12,807 nt of DNA, from contig DATIXD010000277.1 in NCBI GenBank assembly GCA_035518875.1, positions 1 to 12,807 on the forward strand, given 5' to 3'. The position numbers and the translations under genes are program-made. Shown here one piece after another: positions 7,495 through 12,807 of the stretch. Source of the DNA: DATIXD01 sp035518875 (GTDB lineage Bacteria; Pseudomonadota; Gammaproteobacteria; Methylococcales; Methylococcaceae). Under the pieces are notes generated by a model, which saw nothing but the letters and a program-made list of their open reading frames with translations, did not search any database and was not told the origin of the DNA. Position 1 is the first letter of the stretch; each line of letters begins with the position of its first letter.

Positions 7495-8229
7495 TCAATG
7501 CAACCCAAGGTCGTAATTCCCGCGCCGAATGGAACTCGCTGTTCAATGCGGTTAACGTGCTGGTGCGCCCGTCAGAGTATTCAGTAAGATATGAATATCA
7601 CGAATGCGGAATGCAATCGGAGCTTGGCAATTGTGGCACTGACAGCAAAGTGAGAGACTTTCGCCCAGGCCGTGGCACAGGGCTTGTGCAACACTGCGAC
7701 GTATTGCACAACGTCCAACTGCCGCCGGAGATGAAGGGTAAGCCAGTGGATGAATCAATACGCGCCTCCGCCTGCCAGGCCACGGAGGACAATCGTCAGA
7801 AAAGAGAGAGTCGGTGTTGCGGAGCCGTGTCGAGGTTTATAAGGTGGCGAAGTCGCGCAGTCCGCCCGAGTTTCATGCGGCAATTCGTGCCCTGGAACTG
7901 ATCGGCAAAGACTCGGGCCTTTTCCTTCAGCGGCAGGACACCTCCACAGCCAATCTGGCTCAACGCTCACCAGAGGAATGCAAGATCGCATGATACCGAT
8001 GACGGAAAAGACCGGGTTCAGGATGGTTCTCATTGCCAAAGCCTGACCTGGAAAACCGCTCTCATGGCGTGTTCGTGATGATCCACTAACCGCGGTGCAT
8101 GGCAGAGTGGCGCCGTCGGAGCGATGAACTTGAAGCGATGTGCCCTGTTGAAAAGCCGGTTGACGCGAAAAAACGGGCACCCTAAGTTTCACCCTGAGTG
8201 AACGCTCAGGACTCTCCACCAAAACGACA
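7495..8229. other. Long intergenic region, mostly without recognisable genes
   Basis: About 735 bases separate the divergent hypothetical gene and the transketolase. Several frames are open on both strands, but none gave a family I recognise; one minus-strand frame near 7600-7690 contains clustered Cys residues (CCQCHNC) but no cytochrome pattern. A hairpin with a 6-base perfect stem (CCTGAG/CTCAGG, 8193-8210) lies 31 bases before the transketolase start. It has no following T-run, so it is more likely a leader structure than a terminator. Confidence 0.5.
7814..7993 (+). CDS. Possible small ORF or gene fragment of unknown function
   Basis: A frame open from 7754 to TGA 7991-7993 contains residues VEVYKVAKSRSPPEFHAA followed by IRALELIGKDSGLF, which reads more like protein than its surroundings. 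The ALELIGK-x-x-GLF string recalls phage small-terminase or DNA-binding proteins, but the similarity is too short to name. A GTG at 7814 with purine-rich GAAAAGAGAGAG upstream could start it, giving 59 residues. It may equally be a remnant or chance. Confidence 0.22.
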   Translation: MLRSRVEVYKVAKSRSPPEFHAAIRALELIGKDSGLFLQRQDTSTANLAQRSPEECKIA

Positions 8230-8234
8230 AGAGG
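8230..8234 (+). promoter_or_regulatory. Ribosome binding site of the transketolase-like gene
   Basis: AGAGG seven bases before the ATG at 8242 supports that start over any downstream in-frame Met. Confidence 0.6.
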
Positions 8235-8241
8235 CAAAGGC

Positions 8242-10152
8242 ATGACCACACAGACTCGCTTCCCGATCGATCCCAGTGCGTTCAAACCCCTTGAATTGGA
8301 TCCGGCCAATGCAAAGCTGACAAATGAACAACGTGCCACCTTGGAAGGCAACATCCAGTTCTGCCGCGACGCCATCGTATTTTTCACCGCAACGGGCGCA
8401 GCACGAGGTGTTGGAGGACATACCGGCGGTCCTTACGACACCGTGCCGGAAGTGATGATCCTGGACGCGTTCTTTCGCGGTTCGCCGGACAAGTTCGTAC
8501 CGGTGTTCTTCGACGAGGCGGGCCACCGGGTCGCAACTCAGTATCTGATGGCGGCCCTCTACGGCGACTTGCCGTTCGAGCAACTCTTGCAATACCGCGC
8601 AGCCCATTCGAAATTGCCGGGACACCCCGAGCTCGGCCTGACGCCGGGCGTCAAGTTCAGTTCCGGCCGGCTCGGGCACATGTGGCCCCACGTCAACGGG
8701 GTGGCAATGGCGAATCCGGACAAGATAGTGGTCTGCCTCGGTTCCGACGGGTCGCAGCAGGAAGGTAACGATGCCGAAGCGGCACGCATTGCGGTCGCAC
8801 GCCGGCTGAACGTCAAGCTGATCATCGATGACAACGACGTGACGATCGCCGGCCACCCCTCGCACTACCTGCCCGGCTATAACGTTACCGCGACGCTCGC
8901 TGCGCACGGCCTGACCGTCACCGAAGGCGACGGTGAAGACATTGATTCACTTTACTGGCGCCTCTGTGAAGCGGTGGTAGCACCAGGACCCTTTGCGGTC
9001 GTCAACAAACGCAAGATGTGCGTCGGCATCGAGGGTCTCGAAGGCTCGACACACGGTCATGACGTGATTTCAGTTGATAAGGCGATCGCCTACCTCGAGC
9101 AGCGCGGCCACAATGACGCCGTCCAGTTCCTGAAGAATATCGAGAAGCCGAAAGATAACTACGTTTTCCTGGGTTCCGGCAAGCACTTCGATTCCAACCG
9201 GAATGTGTTTGGCGATGCGGTTGTGTCGGTTCTCAGCCGCATGAACGAACAGGAACGCAAAGAGAAGGTCATGTGCATTGACAGTGACCTGGAGGGCTCT
9301 TGCGGCCTGAAAAAGATCCACGATGCCTACCCGGACATTTTCGTCAGTTCCGGCATTATGGAGCGGGGCAATTTCGCGGCGGCTGCGGGCTTCGGCATGG
9401 AAAAAGGCAAGCAGGGCATCTTCGGCACGTTCAGCGCTTTCCTCGAGATGATCGTCTCCGAAATCACCATGGCGCGCCTGAACGGCTGCAACGTGTTGTG
9501 CCACTTCTCACACTCCGGTATCGACGACATGGCGGACAACACTTGTCATTTCGGCATCAACAATATGTTCGCCGACAACGGCCTGGAAGACGGCTACGAG
9601 ACTCGGCTGTATTTCCCAGCCGACGCGGCGCAGATGGCCGCCTGCGTCGAAACGGTGTTCCACAAACCGGGACTGCGCTTCATCTTCTCGACCCGCTCGA
9701 AGACACCGAACATCCTTGATGCTGACGGGAACGACTTCTACGGCAAGGGCTACACCTTCGTACCGGGTGAGGACGAAGTGATCCGCGAAGGCGACGCCGG
9801 CTATATCGTCAGCTATGGTGAATCCCTCTACCGCGCGCTGGATGCGGTGGAACGCCTGAAGGAGGAAGGCATCGACGTCGGCTTGATCGCCAAACCGACC
9901 TTGAACGTCATTGACGAAGCGATGCTGGCGAAAGCCGGTAATGCCCCGTTCGTGCTGGTCGTCGAAGCCTTCAACCGGCGCACCGGCCTCGGCAGCCGCT
10001 TCGGCTCATGGCTATTGGAACGAGGACTCAAGCCGAAGTATGCCTACCTCGGCACACATAAGGAAGGCTGCGGCGGTCTGTGGGAGCAGTTTCCGTACCA
10101 AGGCATTGATCCGGCGGGCATCATGGAACAGGTGAAGAAGCTGGCCGGATAA
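8242..10152 (+). CDS. Transketolase-like thiamine-diphosphate enzyme (divergent clade)
   Basis: This intact 636-residue protein has all three transketolase domains. In the N-terminal ThDP-binding domain (about 30-290) the transketolase histidines are matched by GGHTGGP (His60), EAGHRVATQY (His95) and LPGHPELGLTPG (His128). The cofactor motif is GSDGSQQEG (167-175), ending at DDND (Asn198). In the pyrimidine-binding domain (about 310-480) GIMERGNFAAAAGFG carries the likely catalytic Glu374, followed by HFSHSGIDD. The C-terminal domain ends KKLAG. Transketolases move two-carbon units between sugar phosphates in the pentose phosphate, Calvin or ribulose-monophosphate routes. Several normally fixed motifs differ (PYDTVPE for PMGMAE-like; SHSGIDDMADN for HDSIGVGEDG), and it is shorter than the usual about 660 residues. 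The acceptor or donor may therefore differ. No other sugar-phosphate gene is adjacent. The family is certain; the exact reaction is not. Confidence 0.9.
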   Translation: MTTQTRFPIDPSAFKPLELDPANAKLTNEQRATLEGNIQFCRDAIVFFTATGAARGVGGHTGGPYDTVPEVMILDAFFRGSPDKFVPVFFDEAGHRVATQYLMAALYGDLPFEQLLQYRAAHSKLPGHPELGLTPGVKFSSGRLGHMWPHVNGVAMANPDKIVVCLGSDGSQQEGNDAEAARIAVARRLNVKLIIDDNDVTIAGHPSHYLPGYNVTATLAAHGLTVTEGDGEDIDSLYWRLCEAVVAPGPFAVVNKRKMCVGIEGLEGSTHGHDVISVDKAIAYLEQRGHNDAVQFLKNIEKPKDNYVFLGSGKHFDSNRNVFGDAVVSVLSRMNEQERKEKVMCIDSDLEGSCGLKKIHDAYPDIFVSSGIMERGNFAAAAGFGMEKGKQGIFGTFSAFLEMIVSEITMARLNGCNVLCHFSHSGIDDMADNTCHFGINNMFADNGLEDGYETRLYFPADAAQMAACVETVFHKPGLRFIFSTRSKTPNILDADGNDFYGKGYTFVPGEDEVIREGDAGYIVSYGESLYRALDAVERLKEEGIDVGLIAKPTLNVIDEAMLAKAGNAPFVLVVEAFNRRTGLGSRFGSWLLERGLKPKYAYLGTHKEGCGGLWEQFPYQGIDPAGIMEQVKKLAG

Positions 10153-10386
10153 ACGGGCACGAAACAGTATACGGGGTGGCCAGGGAAGGCCTCAGTGCGC
10201 GCGCAGCGGGATCGGGCATACACAAAGAGCAGTGCCGGCGAATTAATAACGCATTGAGTATACTAGATTATTAGTAAGTGATCTCGGCAGCGTTGTGATT
10301 CTGAAGCCCATAAATTCAACGCAATTTTGTAGTTATACTCTTTTAACGCACGGCATTATTTGTTTATCAAAAAAATCTTTGTTTTT
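10153..10386. other. Intergenic region at the transition to AT-rich DNA
   Basis: The first 90 bases after the transketolase stop are GC-rich with a small GGCC/GGCC stem near 10188-10201 but no T-tract terminator. From about 10240 the composition turns AT-rich. A TTATAC element near 10333 is the best -10-like sequence for the following gene, with no convincing -35 box. Confidence 0.35.
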
Positions 10387-10785
10387 ATGACTGCCGCAAG
10401 TATAGTTAAGAAAAAACTGTATATAATTATTGCTTCTATTTTTGTCGTTACTAGCTGCACGTTCCAAAAGCCGGGCTATGTGAAAGGTATTACCGCGACT
10501 GAATTACACCGAATCATGCAAAATGAGGATATCTTCCTCGTTGACGTTCACACGCCCAAACAACGGCATATAAAAGGCACTGACCTTTTTATTCCTTATA
10601 ATGAAGTCGAGAAATACAAAAACAAACTTCCTAAAGATAAGAATACAGCTATATATTTGTATTGCCAAAGTGGTCCTATGGGAAATGCAGCCGCAAGGTC
10701 TCTTTATGAAATAGGTTACCGTAACTTAACCAATCTTGAGGGAGGAGCAAAAGCATGGAGAAAGAAGGGTTTTGAGTTTGAATAA
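10387..10785 (+). CDS. Rhodanese-domain lipoprotein
   Basis: From the ATG at 10387 the protein has 132 residues. A lysine pair and hydrophobic stretch (KKKLYIIIASIFVVTSC) ends in a plausible lipobox with Cys24, so it is probably a membrane-anchored periplasmic lipoprotein. The rest is one rhodanese domain: ITATELHRIM, IFLVDVHTPKQRHIKG, IPYNEVEKY, then the active-site loop YCQSGPMGNAAA with Cys93, and NLEGGAKAW. Rhodanese domains carry sulfur as a Cys persulfide. The usual Arg after the CxxG of the loop is Pro here, so substrate preference may differ. No Shine-Dalgarno is visible before 10387; an in-frame TTG at 10360 is the alternative start. The gene is far more AT-rich than its neighbours, which suggests horizontal acquisition. 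It stands alone. Confidence 0.82.
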   Translation: MTAASIVKKKLYIIIASIFVVTSCTFQKPGYVKGITATELHRIMQNEDIFLVDVHTPKQRHIKGTDLFIPYNEVEKYKNKLPKDKNTAIYLYCQSGPMGNAAARSLYEIGYRNLTNLEGGAKAWRKKGFEFE

Positions 10786-10846
10786 GTAGTCCATTGAACT
10801 AGCTCGAACTTGATATGACACCTTAAACATTACATTCACTCGAACC

Positions 10847-11111
10847 TTACATTCCCAGGCAGCTATCGGCCGAGTCCGGTCTTTCCTTCGGCTTGTGCCA
10901 CCCGGCCGACGGATTCACTGCTACATCAATAAAGCAAGTAATTTCCGGCAACTGGTCATCCAGAATCGCCGCTACAATATCCGAGGCCAGCAGCGTCAGA
11001 TCGACCCTCCGTGACACGTCGCTATCGTCGAGCTTTTCCTTTTCGGCAATCTCTCTCAGCGATTTCTCCTGAACCTCCTGCAGCGTAAGGGCTACAGAAG
11101 TTCACGGAGTA
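10847..11111 (-). pseudogene. Remnant resembling a recombinase-associated helix-turn-helix protein
   Basis: The minus-strand frame ending at TAA 10849-10847 reads SLREIAEKEKLDDSDVSRRV, then DLTLLASDIVAAILDDQLPE. This strongly recalls a conserved stretch in serine-recombinase-linked proteins, usually of the form IAxxEGVxxSYVSRxLRLTxLAPDIVEAILDGxQP, a helix-turn-helix region. The canonical protein continues TLExLxxPFPxxW, whereas here the sequence degenerates into CFIDVAVNPSAGW. An in-frame stop closes the frame just upstream, at about 11105-11107, and there is no start codon. It is a fragment of a mobile-element gene, not a functional protein. The family naming rests on pattern memory and needs a search. 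Confidence 0.45.
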
Positions 11112-11449
11112 CCTTATGTAGAAACCTACGTTATCAGCTTCTTGAGGTGCTAGCCTAGGCTTGACGGCCCTCCCCTACCACACTCTCACCACTCCGATTT
11201 AATTGTCGTTTTCTGTATATCAATTTGGATCAGCTACCAGAGTCATTTGTTGGGTGGGAGCGATTTTGCATACACCAAGAGAAAAACCAAGGTGAAAAAA
11301 GCCAAATTCTCAGCCGTGACGATGATGCCGGCCCCGCCCCCCCTTACGACGTCGCCTCAAACGTCATACTCATCGAACCATTCCCGCTCAGTCAAATTCT
11401 CCTCCCTGGCGAGTCCCGTTGCGGCATTCGAACCGGTTGTCGCTTCATG

Positions 11450-11511
11450 CGATGTGGAACTTTTGGAACAAGTGCTTATATAAGAGATACTTTTCCAAAA
11501 GGTCCACATCG
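11450..11511. repeat. Imperfect inverted repeat, 19-base arms
   Basis: The left arm 11450-11468 (CGATGTGGAACTTTTGGAA) and right arm 11493-11511 (TTCCAAAAGGTCCACATCG) are complementary at 18 of 19 positions. Inside, AAGT (11470-11473) pairs with ACTT (11489-11492), and the centre CTTATATAAG (11475-11484) is itself a palindrome. The whole 62 bases could therefore fold into one long hairpin. No T-run follows, so it is not an ordinary terminator. It may be a miniature transposable element core, a recombination site or a regulator site. Confidence 0.75.
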
Positions 11512-11629
11512 GTATCTTTGATCAAGTTTCCGGATCTAGTGTTCTACGGTTCGTCTTGACGCCCTGCCACGGGAAGAGAAGATGATTATTTTGCGATCTG
11601 AACGGGCTGAACGTTTGAGTAGCGATTGC

Positions 11630-11860
11630 TTACTCGTCGTATTCGACAGTCAAGCTTATCGGGTCGCACGCTTCGTCTTCTTCGATGACTTCGGCTTCGA
11701 CTTCCTCATCTAGGTCCGGGTTTTCGTCGTAGTCGTCCCATTCAAGTTCCCCGAAGGCGTTTTTTGCCTCCTCGATGGCGTCCTCTTCACTGTCGGCTTC
11801 AACCTCGAAGTCTCTTTCCAAACGAACTTTTTGCGAAACCTTGATAGTAAATATGGCCAT
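11630..11860 (-). CDS. Small acidic protein, DpnD/PcfM-like
   Basis: The 76-residue protein starts MAIFTIKVSQKVRLERDFEV, then EADSEEDAIEEAKNAF, and ends in a highly acidic tail with many Glu/Asp (EEVEAEVIEEDEACDP). The pattern of a short beta strand, an E-V-E-A-x-S-E-E-x-A-I-E-x-A helix and an acidic tail is that of small DpnD/PcfM-type proteins found near restriction systems and mobile elements; their function is unknown. An AAGGGAGA element lies about eight bases before the ATG, a good ribosome binding site. It sits alone between decayed DNA and an IS200 element. The acidic tail could mimic DNA, but that is speculation. The gene is probably real; the family assignment is tentative. Confidence 0.6.
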   Translation of the reverse strand: MAIFTIKVSQKVRLERDFEVEADSEEDAIEEAKNAFGELEWDDYDENPDLDEEVEAEVIEEDEACDPISLTVEYDE

Positions 11861-11941
11861 AGCAGTTCTCCCTTGGTTTCAAATATTGAAATTTCATAAT
11901 ACTGCAGTCTGGTTCCGCATTCCAGGTGAGGCGTTGATGTA

Positions 11942-11977
11942 TAACGCCTACACAGCAGGTAACGCCTACACAGCAAG
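11942..11977. repeat. Tandem direct repeat, two 18-base units
   Basis: TAACGCCTACACAGCAGG (11942-11959) is followed directly by TAACGCCTACACAGCAAG (11960-11977), 17 of 18 identical. It lies between the acidic small gene and the IS200 left end. Two copies only, so not a CRISPR array; probably a replication-slippage duplication. Confidence 0.85.
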
Positions 11978-12069
11978 CCGTTTGGAAGGATGCAGGGGCT
12001 CCTCTAAACCACAAGGGAGTTCCCTCGGCTCTGCCGGGGAGGCAGCAGTAGTTTGACATTTGCAGGGGT

Positions 12070-12131
12070 CCATCGGGGAGACTCCGCGTCGTGAGCCGCC
12101 AAAGCACATGACAGAAAGAGAATCCCGATGG
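12070..12131 (+). promoter_or_regulatory. Leader hairpin that would sequester the tnpA start codon
   Basis: CCATCGGG (12070-12077) is exactly complementary to CCCGATGG (12124-12131), which contains the ATG at 12128-12130; a G-T pair (12078/12123) can extend the stem to nine. The loop is about 45 bases. Folding in mRNA would hide the start codon and hold transposase expression low. IS200 transposases are known to be repressed by 5' leader structure; here the sequence shows the same logic. Confidence 0.6.
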
Positions 12132-12559
12132 ACGAATATGAGAGCCTAAGCCACTCCAAGTGGGAGTGGAAATATCACGTCGTGTTTATCCCAAAGTGCC
12201 GCCGCCGAACGTTGTATGAGCAGTTGCGGAAGCACTTAGGCGAAGTGTTCCGGAAACTCGCTGCGCAGAAGGAGAGCCGGATCGAGGAGGGGCATCTGAT
12301 GCCCGATCACGTGCACATGATGATTGCGATCCCACCCAAGTACGCGGTGGCGCAGGTGATCGGGTTCATCAAGGGCAAGAGCGCGATCCATCTGGCCCGT
12401 GTGTACGGAGAGAAGAAGCGCAACTTCGTGGGTCAGCACTTCTGGGCCAGAGGCTACTTCGTTTCTACAGTGGGGCGGGACACAGAGGTCATACGCGAGT
12501 ACATCAGGAAGCAAGAGCAGGAGGACACCCGCCTGGAGCAGATGAACCTCTGGCGCTGA
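12128..12559 (+). CDS. tnpA: IS200/IS605-family transposase TnpA (Y1 HUH)
   Basis: The 143-residue protein is full length for the family. It opens with KWEWKYHVVFIPKCRRR, carries the metal-binding HUH motif as HVHMMI (His61, His63), then the conserved IPPKYAVAQVIGFIKGKSAI and HFWARGYFVSTVGRD. The catalytic tyrosine is Tyr125 in YIRKQEQED. TnpA works as a dimer on single-stranded ends, cutting at the subterminal hairpins and joining DNA through a phosphotyrosine. The gene appears intact, so the element could be active. There is only a weak purine stretch (AGAAAGAGA) before the ATG. Confidence 0.96.
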   Translation: MDEYESLSHSKWEWKYHVVFIPKCRRRTLYEQLRKHLGEVFRKLAAQKESRIEEGHLMPDHVHMMIAIPPKYAVAQVIGFIKGKSAIHLARVYGEKKRNFVGQHFWARGYFVSTVGRDTEVIREYIRKQEQEDTRLEQMNLWR

Positions 12560-12561
12560 CC

Positions 12562-12628
12562 GGCCACCTTCAGGTGGCCAACAACCATCGGGGCCGCGTC
12601 AGCGACCCCATAGCCGCTTTGAGCGGCT
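12562..12628 (+). other. Three consecutive hairpins after tnpA
   Basis: Directly after the tnpA stop, three stems follow in 67 bases: GGCCACCT/AGGTGGCC (12562-12579, perfect 8 pairs), GGGG..CGC/GCG..CCCC (12590-12609, one mismatch) and AGCCGCT/AGCGGCT (12612-12628, perfect 7 pairs). None has a T-run. With the right-end hairpin they form a strongly structured 3' region of the IS transcript. Confidence 0.65.
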
Positions 12629-12672
12629 CACAAATCAAAAGCCCCCGGCTCTGCCGGGGGATCGTTACTTCG

Positions 12673-12680
12673 AGGAGGAG
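12673..12680 (+). promoter_or_regulatory. Strong ribosome binding site of the chemoreceptor gene
   Basis: AGGAGGAG six bases before the ATG at 12687 is a near-consensus Shine-Dalgarno sequence and fixes this start. It lies only about 12 bases beyond the IS200 right-end hairpin. Confidence 0.75.
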
Positions 12681-12686
12681 AGGCAC

Positions 12687-12807
12687 ATGCGATTCACCGT
12701 CAAACTGAAGCTCGGACTGGCGTTCGGTCTCGTCATCGTCCTCGCCGGAGCAATGGCGTGGCTCTCGCTTCAGAGCTTGGCCAGGGTCGACGCCGCGCTC
12801 GACGATA
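12687..12807 (+). CDS. Methyl-accepting chemotaxis protein, N-terminus (runs off window)
   Basis: The 40 visible residues begin MRFTVKLKLGLAFGLVIVLA and continue AWLSLQSLARVDAAL. A short basic N-terminus, one transmembrane helix (about residues 9-29) and the start of a helical periplasmic sensor region are the usual opening of methyl-accepting chemotaxis proteins, most like those with a four-helix-bundle sensor. Such receptors signal through CheA/CheW to the flagellar motor. The signalling domain lies outside the window, so a sensor histidine kinase with a similar start cannot be ruled out. The IS200 element ends about 26 bases before the ATG, so the native promoter has probably been displaced or interrupted. 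Confidence 0.68.
   Translation, partial: MRFTVKLKLGLAFGLVIVLAGAMAWLSLQSLARVDAALDD

Larger units (their letters stand above)
10786..11629. other. Decayed intergenic region with remnants and repeats
   Basis: About 840 bases hold no intact gene. They contain a recombinase-associated remnant (10847-11111) and an imperfect inverted repeat (11450-11511), both listed separately. On the minus strand at 11243-11440 there is a protein-like stretch with one internal stop at 11359-11357: LTEREWFDEYDV before it, and a hydrophobic LAFFTLVFLLVY segment after it. This could be a dead membrane-protein fragment or chance. Confidence 0.5.
12000..12661 (+). mobile_element. IS200-type element (IS200/IS605 family, TnpA only)
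   Basis: The transposase gene at 12128-12559 is flanked by matching hairpins. On the left, 12023-12039 folds as a 7-pair stem with loop TCT; on the right, 12642-12660 folds as a perfect 8-pair stem with the same CGGCTCTGCCGG core. Subterminal hairpins rather than terminal inverted repeats, and the absence of a target duplication, are typical of IS200/IS605 elements, which move as single strands. No tnpB accessory gene is present. The left boundary is uncertain by tens of bases; the right one lies close to 12661. Confidence 0.82.

Noticed and set aside
7552..7758. Possible cytochrome-like Cys cluster (CCQCHNC) on the minus strand
   Set aside because: No CxxCH haem motif in a proper context and no flanking cytochrome fold residues; likely chance.
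7755..8387. Minus-strand open frame of 210 codons before and into the transketolase
   Set aside because: Overlaps the transketolase start, has no recognisable domain and a composition typical of antisense GC-rich DNA.
8206..8907. Minus-strand open frame of 233 codons within the transketolase
   Set aside because: Antisense shadow of a clearly real gene with conserved motifs.
11942..11977. Direct repeat considered as a CRISPR or iteron array
   Set aside because: Just two adjacent units with no spacer; no cas or rep gene nearby.
12642..12660. Right-end hairpin considered as a rho-independent terminator
   Set aside because: No T-run follows, and a matching hairpin at the left end shows it is an IS200 end structure.
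1..12807. A new multi-gene defence, secretion or metabolic system
   Set aside because: The intact genes are functionally unrelated and separated by decayed DNA; no conserved cluster is visible apart from the membrane protein/aminopeptidase pair.

Overview
This window looks like part of a gammaproteobacterial chromosome, possibly from a methanotroph or purple-sulfur-type lineage. That placement is an inference from gene content and the GC-rich coding style; no rRNA or marker gene confirms it. Most genes are GC-rich (42 of 60 bases are G/C at 8641-8700). One small gene near 10.4-10.8 kb is strikingly AT-rich (19 of 60 bases at 10621-10680).

The window reads as a patchwork of intact metabolic genes separated by decayed DNA. 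Left part (1-2650), plus strand: the C-terminal two thirds of an arylsulfatase whose Ca2+-site Asp appears replaced; a truncated SixA-type phosphohistidine phosphatase that has lost its catalytic His; and an aroG/F/H-type DAHP synthase broken by a short insert and then cut off by an IS3-family transposase remnant. Middle part (2683-7437), minus strand: a small secreted Rap1a/Tai-like protein, a complete exported M1 metallo-aminopeptidase, a TIGR02206/YwaF-type membrane protein with an internal frameshift whose end overlaps the aminopeptidase start, and a charged hypothetical protein. The membrane-protein/aminopeptidase pair looks like a translationally coupled unit.

Right part (8242-12807): a stand-alone, divergent transketolase-like ThDP enzyme on the plus strand; a probable rhodanese lipoprotein in AT-rich, probably acquired DNA; about 850 bases of decayed sequence with a recombinase-associated remnant and a long inverted repeat; a small acidic DpnD/PcfM-like protein on the minus strand; and a complete IS200-type element. 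The IS200 transposase start codon lies inside a predicted hairpin. The element sits immediately upstream of the start of a methyl-accepting chemotaxis protein that runs off the window.

I did not find a convincing new multi-gene system. The most interesting single items are the divergent transketolase, the orphan Rap1a-like protein, the exported aminopeptidase coupled to the broken membrane protein, the self-sequestering IS200 transposase start, and the imperfect inverted repeat at 11450-11511. No tRNA, rRNA or CRISPR array was recognised.
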